Shown: positions 1 through 5,960, numbered from the stretch's first letter. The stretch: DNA of 10,369 nucleotides from Anaerolineae bacterium (GCA_020848855.1 JADLHH010000111.1:1-10369); one strand, 5' to 3'. Program-made: numbers and translations. The notes: a model not told the origin generated them from the letters alone.

Positions 1-513
1 ACCACCGACCGGATCGTCTCGGTCGATAGTCAGGCGGGCAGCACCGGCGCGCTCTCGCCCGACGGCAGCACGCTGATCTATCCCAGCCTGATCTTCCCGC
101 CGGAAGGCGGCTCGCGCGAAACGCTGCTCAGCTTCACCATCGACACCGGCGAGTTCGCCACCATCACCGACCCGCAGGAGCCGATTTGGGATCACTGGGT
201 AGAATGGAGTCCCGACGGCAAAACGCTGGCAATCGGGCGCGAGGACATGCGCGTCAATAACGGCTCGCAGATCGTCCTGCTGGACACGGCGACCGGCGAG
301 ACCCGCAGCCTGACCGACGACCGGCGCTATACCAACATGTTCTTTCGGTGGGACCCTACCGGGACGGCGCTGGTAGCGCAGCGCGTCCCCGAACTGGACG
401 CCAACAATCAGCCCAACCCGCGCATCCGCCCCGAAATCTGGACGTTGGATGTCACCAGCGGCGCGCAGACGTTGATCGTCGCCAACGGCTATCTGCCGCA
501 GTGGGTTCCGTAG
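1..513 (+). CDS. TolB/PD40-like beta-propeller protein, C-terminal part (5' end outside window)
   Basis: The reading frame is open from base 1 to the TAG at 511-513 and gives 170 residues; the start lies upstream of the window. Three propeller-blade signatures of the PD40/WD40-like type are visible: 'LSPDGSTLIYPS' near residues 18-29, 'EWSPDGKTLAIG' near 69-80, and 'RWDPTGTALVA' near 116-126. Between them are strands of the kind 'QIVLLDTATGETRSLTDD'. The chain ends in 'ANGYLPQWVP', a typical last blade closing on a Trp. Such propellers occur in TolB and in many secreted or periplasmic scaffold proteins; they bind proteins or ligands and usually have no catalysis of their own. The missing N-terminus could carry a signal peptide, a kinase domain or a peptidase domain, so the full function cannot be given. 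A TlpA-like gene follows 17 nt later on the same strand, which suggests co-transcription and an extracytoplasmic role. Confidence 0.8.
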   Translation, partial: TTDRIVSVDSQAGSTGALSPDGSTLIYPSLIFPPEGGSRETLLSFTIDTGEFATITDPQEPIWDHWVEWSPDGKTLAIGREDMRVNNGSQIVLLDTATGETRSLTDDRRYTNMFFRWDPTGTALVAQRVPELDANNQPNPRIRPEIWTLDVTSGAQTLIVANGYLPQWVP

Positions 514-530
514 AGCAGGTGGAGCAGCAC

Positions 531-1166
531 ATGACGGAGACGACTCAACCGTCGAATACGACGGACACGACCGAGACGACGCAGGCGAACAGGCGCTCGC
601 GCCCTTCCCCCGCGCTGGTCATCTTCCTGGTGTTCCCCGTGTTGGGCTTGCTGGCGGCGTGCGTCGTCATGCTCAGCAGCGCCCCGGCGAGCCAGCAGAC
701 GCCGGCGACTCCCATGCCGGTCACGCTCGCGCCGCCGAAGGTGCTGGCGGATGCGCCGATGATCGACTTCACGCTGACCGCGCTCGACGGCGAGACCGTC
801 AGCCTGAGCGACTACAACGGGCGCATCGTCTTTCTCAATTTCTGGGCGACGTGGTGTACGCCCTGTAAGAAGGAACTGCCCGCCTTTCAGCAATTTCAGG
901 CGCAGCAGCCCGCCGACGGACCCGTCATCCTCGCCGTCGATGTTGGTGAGACGCCGGAGCAGGTGCGCGGCTTCCTCGACGAATTCGGCGTCACTGGCTT
1001 GAAGATTCTGCTCGACCCCGACCTCACGGCGTCCGATTCGTATGGCATCTTCAATATGCCCACGACCTTCGTCATCGACCGCAGCGGCGTCGTCAGCTAC
1101 ATTAAATACGGCGAGACGACCATCGACGATCTCTACACCTATCTCGACGCCCTCAACGGCGCGTGA
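531..1166 (+). CDS. Membrane-anchored TlpA/ResA-like thiol-disulfide oxidoreductase
   Basis: This is a 211-residue thioredoxin-fold protein predicted to act on the outer face of the membrane, reducing or exchanging disulfides in exported proteins (in known relatives, often apocytochrome c). Residues 1-27 are polar and Thr-rich and end in 'RRSR'. Residues 28-48 form one hydrophobic helix. A Pro/Ala/Thr linker runs to about residue 72. The AhpC/TSA-Redoxin domain then shows 'FLNFWATWCTPCKKELP' with the active-site pair C109 and C112, and the cis-proline in 'FNMPTTFVID' (P177). The helix contains L-A-A-C (41-44), which fits a lipobox, so it could be a lipoprotein rather than a signal-anchored protein. 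The ATG at 531 was chosen because GGAG at 521-524 sits 6 nt upstream; the same frame is open further upstream, but that part overlaps the propeller gene and is not thioredoxin-like. No cytochrome biogenesis genes are adjacent, so the substrate is unknown. Confidence 0.9.
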   Translation: MTETTQPSNTTDTTETTQANRRSRPSPALVIFLVFPVLGLLAACVVMLSSAPASQQTPATPMPVTLAPPKVLADAPMIDFTLTALDGETVSLSDYNGRIVFLNFWATWCTPCKKELPAFQQFQAQQPADGPVILAVDVGETPEQVRGFLDEFGVTGLKILLDPDLTASDSYGIFNMPTTFVIDRSGVVSYIKYGETTIDDLYTYLDALNGA

Positions 1167-1193
1167 TCGGTCGCTTGCCGTGCGAAAATCTCG

Positions 1194-1199
1194 TACAAT
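1194..1199 (+). promoter_or_regulatory. Possible -10 element upstream of the DUF4013 gene
   Basis: TACAAT matches the sigma-70 -10 consensus at five of six positions and lies about 75 nt before the chosen ATG. The hexamer 17 nt upstream (TCGCTT) is a poor -35, and the better TTGCCG at 1175-1180 is only 13 nt away. The call therefore rests on the -10 alone. Confidence 0.3.
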
Positions 1200-1228
1200 G
1201 CACGATAGCGCTGCGCGTCGGCGGGTTG

Positions 1229-1249
1229 ATCCGGCGGATAATCCGGCGG
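1229..1249 (+). repeat. Short direct repeat in the leader of the DUF4013 gene
   Basis: ATCCGGCGG occurs at 1229-1237 and again at 1241-1249, a 12-nt period. The junction also makes a small inverted repeat (CGGAT-A-ATCCG, 1235-1245). It lies between the possible -10 and the ribosome binding site, where it might be an operator half-site pair or simply chance in GC-rich DNA. Confidence 0.3.
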
Positions 1250-1274
1250 GGATTTCGCTTAGGGGATGAGCGTC

Positions 1275-1985
1275 ATGAACGTGATTCGCGTCTTCACCTA
1301 CGCTTTTGACGACCCGGACTGGCTCAACAAGCTCGCCATCACCGCTATCGTCACGGCGCTGTCGGTCGTCTTCACGCCGCTGCTGATCGGCTTGGTGGGG
1401 TGGGCGGTGTTGTTTGGCTATATGGTCGCCCTGGTGCGTGGTGTCCGGCTTGGCGTTCGCCATCCCATGCCGCGCTGGGATGACTTCAACGCTTATCTGT
1501 CGAGCGGCGTCAATGTCGTCGTCGCCGCCATCGTCTACAGCTTGCCGAACCTGGTCTTGACCTGCGTGAGCAGCGTGCTGGCGCAGAATATGGGCGGCGG
1601 CTTGATCGGCAGCACGCTGATTCTCGCGCTAAGCTGCTGCCTGTTCCCGATTTTGCTGATCTACAACCTCGTGATGCTCCCGGCGCTGGCAGTTGGCATG
1701 GGGCGCTATGTCGAGGAGCCGCGCATCAATGTCTTCTTCGAGTTCAGCTTCCTGTTCGCAACGCTGCGCCAGCACCTCGACCGGGTAGTGCAGTGGTGGC
1801 TGGCGGCGCTCGCTGCCGACATCATCTTCATTATGCTGGCTGCTGTCGTGCTGATCGGCTGGGTGCCGCTGCTGGCGCTGCTCGTCCCGGTCTACGGGAT
1901 GCTGACCGGGTTGTTCGCCCGCGACATCCTCGGCGGGCTGAAGGAAAAACCCAAGAACCCGCCGCCCGCGCCCCGCCGCCGCTGA
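1275..1985 (+). CDS. DUF4013 family multipass membrane protein
   Basis: This 236-residue hydrophobic protein matches the DUF4013 family, whose function is unknown. The N-terminal signature 'MNVIRVFTYAFDDPDWLNKL' fits the family opening (a short amphipathic segment followed by an acidic DPDW). 'MPRWDDFNAYLSSGVN' (65-80) fits its conserved cytoplasmic loop with W-D-D. Hydrophobic segments lie roughly at residues 21-54, 79-103, 111-143 and 174-213, implying about five or six membrane helices. The tail is basic and proline-rich ('KEKPKNPPPAPRRR'). The start at 1275 was preferred over the in-frame ATG at 1266 because AGGGG at 1261-1265 is 9 nt from 1275 but touches 1266. The gene stands alone, about 100 nt after the thioredoxin gene, and converges on the minus-strand operon downstream. 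Membrane location is well supported; no activity can be inferred. Confidence 0.85.
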   Translation: MNVIRVFTYAFDDPDWLNKLAITAIVTALSVVFTPLLIGLVGWAVLFGYMVALVRGVRLGVRHPMPRWDDFNAYLSSGVNVVVAAIVYSLPNLVLTCVSSVLAQNMGGGLIGSTLILALSCCLFPILLIYNLVMLPALAVGMGRYVEEPRINVFFEFSFLFATLRQHLDRVVQWWLAALAADIIFIMLAAVVLIGWVPLLALLVPVYGMLTGLFARDILGGLKEKPKNPPPAPRRR

Positions 1986-2001
1986 GCGCCGGTCTCGCGG
2001 A

Positions 2002-2031
2002 AACGAAAACGCGCCGACAGCCTCGGCGCGT
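2002..2031 (-). terminator. Rho-independent terminator of the minus-strand MBL operon
   Basis: CGCGCCGA (2010-2017) and TCGGCGCG (2023-2030) form a perfect 8-bp GC-rich stem, extended to 9 bp by A2009-T2031, around a 5-nt loop. Read on the minus strand the stem is followed by TTTTCGTT, so it should stop transcripts leaving the gene that ends at 2065. On the plus strand the tail is not T-rich, so it is at best a weak stop for the DUF4013 gene that ends at 1985. Confidence 0.75.
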
Positions 2032-2064
2032 CTGGTGTCGAAATTTTGGCAGCTCAGCGCCCAT

Positions 2065-2376
2065 TCAGAGCGGAAAATTCCCCGTGACGTGGACGATCTT
2101 CTGGCTGTAGTTGTTGACGTATTCCTGGAGCTTGCCGTGCAGCGATACCCAGTCCTCGCTGATCAGGATGCCGCGCATCGTGTCCAGGTCTTTGGTGATA
2201 CCTTCAGTCATCATCTGCGGCGCTTCCTTGTCGCGGCTGTACACCGTGTACCACGCGCCCGTCGGCTGTAGCCCCAGCCGCTGAATGCCCGGAACCCATT
2301 CCCGGACGACGAACTCGAAGTACTCCTGGTCACGCCCCGGCTTGATGTCCCAGTTCATTAGCAATTTCACACTCAT
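2065..2376 (-). CDS. Small hypothetical protein, possibly of the dimeric alpha/beta-barrel type
   Basis: The gene encodes 103 residues beginning 'MSVKLLMNWDIKPGRDQEYF' and ending 'KIVHVTGNFPL'. The opening strand, the 'PGRDQEYFEFVVREWVPGIQRLG' helix, the 'TGAWYTVYS' strand and the late 'WVSLHGKLQEYVNNYSQKI' helix resemble the ferredoxin-like half-barrels of antibiotic-biosynthesis-monooxygenase or NIPSNAP-type proteins, which usually pair as dimers. No catalytic residues can be assigned and the match is by pattern only. It is the second gene of a minus-strand operon: its ATG lies 16 nt after the end of the MBL-fold gene, and AGGAGA (2394-2389 on the minus strand) overlaps that gene's stop codon, with a somewhat long 12-nt spacer. 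A terminator follows about 35 nt past its stop. It is a real gene by coding pattern and context; the function is unknown. Confidence 0.75.
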   Translation of the reverse strand: MSVKLLMNWDIKPGRDQEYFEFVVREWVPGIQRLGLQPTGAWYTVYSRDKEAPQMMTEGITKDLDTMRGILISEDWVSLHGKLQEYVNNYSQKIVHVTGNFPL

Positions 2377-2392
2377 GCCGGCTCGCTTTCTC

Positions 2393-3028
2393 CTAACTCT
2401 GCGCCTGCGGTGTAAGCACGACCACTTGCGGTTGTTCGGGCATGTCGGCTGCGGTTATCTTTAGTGTATCCGATTCCTGGGCTTTGCTCACCCCCATTGC
2501 CTTGAGGAATTTTTCCGCCGGGTCGAGGCTGACTTTCAGCCCCGGCATTTCGTAGTGCATCGGGACGACGAAATACGGCTCGATCAGCGCCACCACTTCG
2601 GCAGCCTGCGCCGCCTTGATACCCTTGCCGCCGCCCACCGGGACGAGCAGCACGTTGACCGTCCCCAGTTCCTCGACCACCGACTGATCCGGCACGTGCG
2701 ACAGATCGCCCAGGTGCAGCACCGTCAGGTTATCAAAGTCGAAGCGGTAGGCGACGTTGTGCCGCCCGGTTTCCACGTCGTGCAGGGCGACACCGGTCAC
2801 GAACACGCCGCCTACTTCATATTCGCCGGGACCGCGCAGCACGTGCGGCTCGCCCTTGATCGCCTCGACGTAGTTGTGTCCCGGCACGTCGTGGCTGATC
2901 GTCACCAGATCGCCCTTGAGCTTCGGCGACGGGATGCCAATGCTGTCCGAGAACGGATCGGTAATGACAACAATGCGCCCACGTTCAGACAGGCGGAAGC
3001 AGCTCAAACCATACCAGGTGATTTCCAA
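2393..3028 (-). CDS. UlaG-like metallo-beta-lactamase-fold protein
   Basis: This 211-residue protein has the Lactamase_B_3/UlaG-like MBL fold, a family that includes L-ascorbate-6-phosphate lactonase and many uncharacterised hydrolases. The opening 'MEITWYGLSCFRL' is typical. 'VITDPFSD' (21-28), 'SHDVPGHN' (45-52), 'HLGDLSH' (105-111) and 'VPMHYEMPG' (155-163) follow the usual MBL order. The metal motif is degenerate: of HxHxDH, only H46 and H51 remain, with V48 and G50 in place of the second His and the Asp. D108 and H158 are kept. Hydrolase activity is therefore uncertain. The start is TTG (3028-3026), supported by GAGGA 7 nt upstream and the match of the first residues to the family; no suitable ATG exists. 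It leads an operon with the 103-residue gene and shares a short divergent promoter region with the plus-strand operon at 3105. Confidence 0.85.
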   Translation of the reverse strand: MEITWYGLSCFRLSERGRIVVITDPFSDSIGIPSPKLKGDLVTISHDVPGHNYVEAIKGEPHVLRGPGEYEVGGVFVTGVALHDVETGRHNVAYRFDFDNLTVLHLGDLSHVPDQSVVEELGTVNVLLVPVGGGKGIKAAQAAEVVALIEPYFVVPMHYEMPGLKVSLDPAEKFLKAMGVSKAQESDTLKITAADMPEQPQVVVLTPQAQS

Positions 3029-3062
3029 TGCGGTATCCTCACTCGTACACGCTCGTGTCTGT

Positions 3063-3068
3063 ATTATA
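3063..3068 (-). promoter_or_regulatory. -10 element of the MBL operon
   Basis: On the minus strand 3068-3063 reads TATAAT, a perfect sigma-70 -10, about 35 nt before the TTG start of the MBL gene. The hexamer 17 nt upstream is TGGATT, a weak -35 (three of six). The position, within a 76-nt gap between divergent genes, supports the call. Confidence 0.6.
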
Positions 3069-3070
3069 CT
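3065..3070 (+). promoter_or_regulatory. -10 element of the 3105-5953 operon, overlapping the divergent -10
   Basis: TATACT matches the -10 consensus at five of six positions and lies 34 nt before the ATG at 3105. It overlaps the minus-strand TATAAT by 4 nt, so the two polymerases could not occupy both promoters at once. The -35 position (CTCGTA) is poor. Confidence 0.4.
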
Positions 3071-3104
3071 CCAACCGGGGGCGTGAATCCAGTTGCTTTA
3101 GAAC

Positions 3105-3920
3105 ATGCGTGCGAAGGAAAGGTGGTATATCGTCGGATTGGATGAGCATTTTGGCGACCGGCTGAACCCGGTCTGGGAAGTCTCCGAAATCGGCACGGGT
3201 GAAGTCGCGCCCGCGCCCGGCGCGCTTCGACTGACGATCCGGCGCGCCCGCGACCGCTACAGCAACGCCCAGATCGCCGACTACCGCTACGCCGACTTCA
3301 ATTTTCGCTGGCGACCGCCGCTGCGCCTGACCGTCACGGCGTGGGTGGACTGCTCGGCGGATGCCATCGGCGGCACGGCGGGCTTCGGCTTCTGGAATCA
3401 CCCGTTTTCGCCCGATTCGCGCCGCCTGCCGCGCCCCCCGCAGGCGATCTGGTTTTTCTTCGCCGGGGCGCGCAGCGATATGGCGCTGGCGTACGGCGTG
3501 CCCGGCTGCGGCTGGAAGGCGGCGACCATCGACGCGGCGCGGGTGGGTGCGCTGGCGCTCGTGCCGCTGGCATTACCCGCCGCCGTGCTCATGCGAATTC
3601 CCCGCCTCTACGCTAGACTCTATCCGGCGGTGCAGCGGCGGCTGCACATTGGCGAGTCGATCCTCGACTCCCGGCTGCTCGAAGCGCGCCACACCTACGC
3701 GCTTGACTGGCGGCGCGACGGCGCGGCGTTCGCGGTCGATGGCGAAACCGTGCTGGAGACGCCGTTCGCGCCGCGCGGCGCTGCCGGGTTCGTCGCCTGG
3801 ATCGATAACCAGTACGCCGTCGTCACGCCGCAGGGTCGGCTCGGCTTCGGCGTCGTCCCGGTCGAGCGCGACCAGTCGCTCGTCATCGAACGGATAACGA
3901 TTGAGCATATGGATGTCTGA
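3105..3920 (+). CDS. Uncharacterised protein with a ConA-like beta-sandwich pattern
   Basis: The gene encodes 271 residues with no family I can name firmly. The alternating strands 'TAGFGFWNHPF' (91-101), 'AIWFFFAG' (114-121), 'HTYALDWRRDGAAFAVDGET' (196-215) and 'AAGFVAWIDNQYAV' (226-239) resemble the jelly-roll of concanavalin A-like lectin/glucanase (GH16-type or LamG) domains. In these, a 'W..DG..F.VDG' hairpin and 'G.V.WIDNQ' strands are common. The E-x-D-x-x-E catalytic motif of GH16 enzymes is not visible, so a binding or non-enzymatic role is possible. Residues 147-165 are hydrophobic but sit between domain halves and are followed by basic residues; they could be a loop helix that touches a membrane. 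There is no signal peptide. The start is the ATG at 3105, which has no clear ribosome binding site, consistent with a short leader. It opens a four-gene operon and overlaps the next gene by 8 nt. Confidence 0.65.
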   Translation: MRAKERWYIVGLDEHFGDRLNPVWEVSEIGTGEVAPAPGALRLTIRRARDRYSNAQIADYRYADFNFRWRPPLRLTVTAWVDCSADAIGGTAGFGFWNHPFSPDSRRLPRPPQAIWFFFAGARSDMALAYGVPGCGWKAATIDAARVGALALVPLALPAAVLMRIPRLYARLYPAVQRRLHIGESILDSRLLEARHTYALDWRRDGAAFAVDGETVLETPFAPRGAAGFVAWIDNQYAVVTPQGRLGFGVVPVERDQSLVIERITIEHMDV

Positions 3921-4314
3921 CTACGTTTACCAATTCACCCGCGACTTTTCGCTGCCCGACCTGCTGCGCCTGTTCGCTCAGACCGACTGGACGACGAAGC
4001 GCGGTGCAGACGCGCTTCAGACCATGCTGGACAACACGCGCGTCTGCCTCGGCGTGTGGGACGGCGATCGTCTGATCGGCTTTGCCCGCGCCATCACCGA
4101 CGATAGTTCCCGCGCCTACGTCGAGGACGTGATTGTGGATAACGCCTACCGGGGGCAGGGTATCGGCTCGGAGATCACCCGCCTCCTGCTGGAACGCCTC
4201 GCCCACGTCGAGGAGATCACGCTCAACTGCGGCGACCACCTGATCCCGTTTTACCAGCGCTTCGGCTTCGAAATCTTCGATATGACCCACATGCACATCT
4301 GGAAGGGGGGCTGA
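3913..4314 (+). CDS. GNAT family N-acetyltransferase
   Basis: This 133-residue protein transfers an acyl group from acyl-CoA to an amine on an unknown small molecule or protein. The CoA pyrophosphate-binding loop is visible as 'RGQGIG' (80-85) after the strand 'AYVEDVIVDNAY', and the C-terminal hallmark 'FYQRFGFE' (113-120) carries the Tyr often used as general acid. The length is normal for a single-domain GNAT. The ATG at 3913 overlaps the stop of the previous gene by 8 nt (GAG about 7 nt upstream); a TTG at 3901 in the same frame could add four residues but has no better signal. The stop TGA at 4312-4314 directly abuts the next ATG, so translation of the next gene is probably coupled. The substrate cannot be predicted from the sequence. 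Confidence 0.9.
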   Translation: MSDYVYQFTRDFSLPDLLRLFAQTDWTTKRGADALQTMLDNTRVCLGVWDGDRLIGFARAITDDSSRAYVEDVIVDNAYRGQGIGSEITRLLLERLAHVEEITLNCGDHLIPFYQRFGFEIFDMTHMHIWKGG

Positions 4315-5073
4315 ATGGTCGTGATCGCTGTCGTCGGGTCTCCTGGTTGGCTGGACGCGATCACGGGCGTCCTGACCGCCAACCATGCCACCGCTACCCG
4401 CTACGACGACCGCACCGGCTACGTCGCCCGGCTGGCGGATGACGGCGTGGCGCTGATTCTGGTGGATGGTGGCGACCCGGATTGGCGTTTTTGGACGACT
4501 ACACCCAGGATCAGCCCGGCGACCCGCCGGATTCCGGTGGTGCTGGTCAGCGACGACCCGGCGCAGCGTGACGAAGCCTTGCTCGGCGGGGCGAATCTGG
4601 TGATCGCGCCCGGCGGCTTGCGCGATGCGCTGCCGACACTGCTCACCGAACTCGCCCGCGTGCCCGACCCGGCGCGCATGGCGGAACTCGACCGCCAATG
4701 CGCCGAGCCGCTGCCGCCGGAAGCGGTCGAGGCGGTGCGCAAATTCAACGCCGGCGAATACTATAAACCGCACGACCTGTTCGAAGCGCTGTGGATGCGC
4801 GAGACCGGACCGGTGCGCGAGCTGTATCGCGGCGTGCTGCAGGTCGGCATCGCCTATTTTCAGATCACGCGCGGCAACGGGCGCGGCGCGCTCAAGATGC
4901 TGCTGCGCAGCGTCCAGTGGCTCGCGCCGCTGCCGGACGTGTGTCAGGGCATCGACGTGGCGGCTTTACGTGCCGACTCCGCCCGTGTGCGCGCCGAACT
5001 GGAGCGTCTGGGCGACGATGGCATCGCTCAGTTTGATCGTCGGCTGCTCAAGCCGGTGCGAATGGTGGAATGA
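4315..5073 (+). CDS. Receiver-like domain fused to DUF309
   Basis: This 252-residue protein has two parts. Residues 1-110 follow the alternating strand/helix order of a response-regulator receiver: 'VVIAVVGSPGWLDAITGVL', 'VALILVDGG' with D51 at the usual phosphoacceptor position, 'RIPVVLVSDD', then 'ANLVIAPGGLRDALPTLL'. The conserved Lys before Pro is replaced (A98-P99), and no acidic pair follows the first strand, so it may be a pseudo-receiver. Residues 143-220 are DUF309: 'FNAGEYYKPHDLFEALW', then 'VRELYRGVLQVGIAYFQITRGN' and 'GALKMLLRSVQWL', with the family's H153, E157 and W160 pattern. DUF309 is a small helical domain of unknown function. A strong ribosome binding site (AGGGGGG, 4304-4310) lies just before the ATG, within the end of the GNAT gene (TGAATG junction). 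The next gene begins 10 nt after the stop. Most DUF309 proteins I know are short and stand alone, so the fusion is notable. Confidence 0.85.
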   Translation: MVVIAVVGSPGWLDAITGVLTANHATATRYDDRTGYVARLADDGVALILVDGGDPDWRFWTTTPRISPATRRIPVVLVSDDPAQRDEALLGGANLVIAPGGLRDALPTLLTELARVPDPARMAELDRQCAEPLPPEAVEAVRKFNAGEYYKPHDLFEALWMRETGPVRELYRGVLQVGIAYFQITRGNGRGALKMLLRSVQWLAPLPDVCQGIDVAALRADSARVRAELERLGDDGIAQFDRRLLKPVRMVE

Positions 5074-5083
5074 GGAAACAGGC

Positions 5084-5953
5084 ATGAAGGCGAATCCGTT
5101 CACCCCCGGCGCCCCCTACGCGCTGATGATGATCAGCGCCAAAGGCGGCGTCGGCAAATCGACCATGACGGTCAACCTCGCCGCCGCCCTGACCGCTCGC
5201 GGAAAGAAGGTCGGCATTTTCGACGCCGACCTGTACGGACCGAACATCCCGGCGCTGCTCGGCATCCGCCAGCGGCGGCGGCTCGACATCGGGCGCAATC
5301 CCGACGGCATGTTCCCGATTGAGGCGCGCCCGGACGCGCTCGACATGCGCCCGCTTCAACCCTTCGAGCGCTACGGCATCAGGCTCATGTCGCTGGCGCT
5401 GCTGGTCGGCGACGATCAGGCGATCAGCCCCGCCAGCGACACTGCCGGGCTGATCATCGCCATGCTCCTGCGCCGCGTCGACTGGGGCGACGTGGACGTG
5501 CTGCTGATCGATATGCCGCCCGGCACGGGCGAGCCGCTGACGACGTTCCTACACTCCGGCGCGGTCGACGGTGCGCTGCTGATCACGCTCCGCGAGCAGT
5601 TGTCGCACCTCGATAACGGTCGGCTGGTGAATATGCTTGGCGCGAATCACGTGCCGGTGCTCGGCGTGGTCGAAAATATGACTCACGTCATCTGCCCGAA
5701 ATGCGGCGAGTTGATCGAGATGTACCCCGCTCCGGCGGAAGGGCATGCCGCCTATGGCGGCGCGCCCGTGCTGGCGTCGGTTCCCTTTCACCCGCACCTC
5801 ATCCGCCAGAACTGGCGCGAGCCGCCGCTCTCGCAGCCCGAATCCCCGGCGACACACGCACTGCTGGCGCTGGCGGATGTCGTGAGCGAGCGAATCGCCG
5901 CCGGCGTGCGTGCCCAGCCATCTCAGACAGAAGATTGCGAAGACTGCCCATAA
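5084..5953 (+). CDS. mrp: Mrp/ApbC (NBP35-type) P-loop ATPase with a C-terminal CxxC
   Basis: This 289-residue cytosolic ATPase belongs to the ParA/MinD superfamily branch used as a carrier or scaffold for iron-sulfur clusters. The deviant Walker A 'SAKGGVGKS' is at 18-26 with the signature K20 and K25; 'DADLYGPNIPALLG' (47-60) and the Walker B region 'LLIDMPPGTGE' (140-150) are textbook Mrp. The cluster-binding pair is 'CPKC' (204-207), after 'VVENMT'. The N-terminal DUF59 domain found in many bacterial Mrp proteins is absent. The basic stretch 'RQRRR' (62-66) and a segment at 88-100 replace part of the usual sequence. The last residues 'TEDCEDCP' add a second CxxC (285-288). The ATG at 5084 is supported by GAGG at 5072-5075. 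It is the last gene of the operon, and the stop sits in a palindrome. Confidence 0.9.
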   Translation: MKANPFTPGAPYALMMISAKGGVGKSTMTVNLAAALTARGKKVGIFDADLYGPNIPALLGIRQRRRLDIGRNPDGMFPIEARPDALDMRPLQPFERYGIRLMSLALLVGDDQAISPASDTAGLIIAMLLRRVDWGDVDVLLIDMPPGTGEPLTTFLHSGAVDGALLITLREQLSHLDNGRLVNMLGANHVPVLGVVENMTHVICPKCGELIEMYPAPAEGHAAYGGAPVLASVPFHPHLIRQNWREPPLSQPESPATHALLALADVVSERIAAGVRAQPSQTEDCEDCP

Positions 5954-5960
5954 ATGGGCA
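5945..5960. repeat. Perfect palindrome overlapping the stop of the Mrp-type gene
   Basis: TGCCCAT and ATGGGCA face each other across AA and enclose the TAA stop at 5951-5953. No T-run follows, so it is a poor terminator. It lies between a TTGCGA (5935-5940) and a CATACT (5959-5964) that are 18 nt apart, each four of six to consensus, so it could be an operator within a weak promoter for the gene at 6019. Confidence 0.35.

Noticed and set aside
1175..1199. TTGCCG and TACAAT as a complete sigma-70 promoter
   Set aside because: The spacer is only 13 nt, too short for a normal promoter; only the -10 was kept, at low confidence.
1266..1268. ATG at 1266 as the start of the DUF4013 gene
   Set aside because: The AGGGG site directly touches it, leaving no spacer; the ATG at 1275 has a 9-nt spacer and matches the family N-terminus.
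489..1463. Long minus-strand open frame of 324 codons opposite the thioredoxin and DUF4013 genes
   Set aside because: Its protein is Arg/Asp/His-rich low-complexity sequence typical of antisense reading of GC-rich genes, and the plus-strand genes have clear domains.
3901..3903. TTG at 3901 as the GNAT start
   Set aside because: It adds only four residues outside the fold and has a weaker initiation signal than the ATG at 3913.
3883..4773. Minus-strand open frame of 296 codons opposite the GNAT and DUF309 genes
   Set aside because: There is no recognisable domain; it mirrors genes with clear family motifs on the plus strand.
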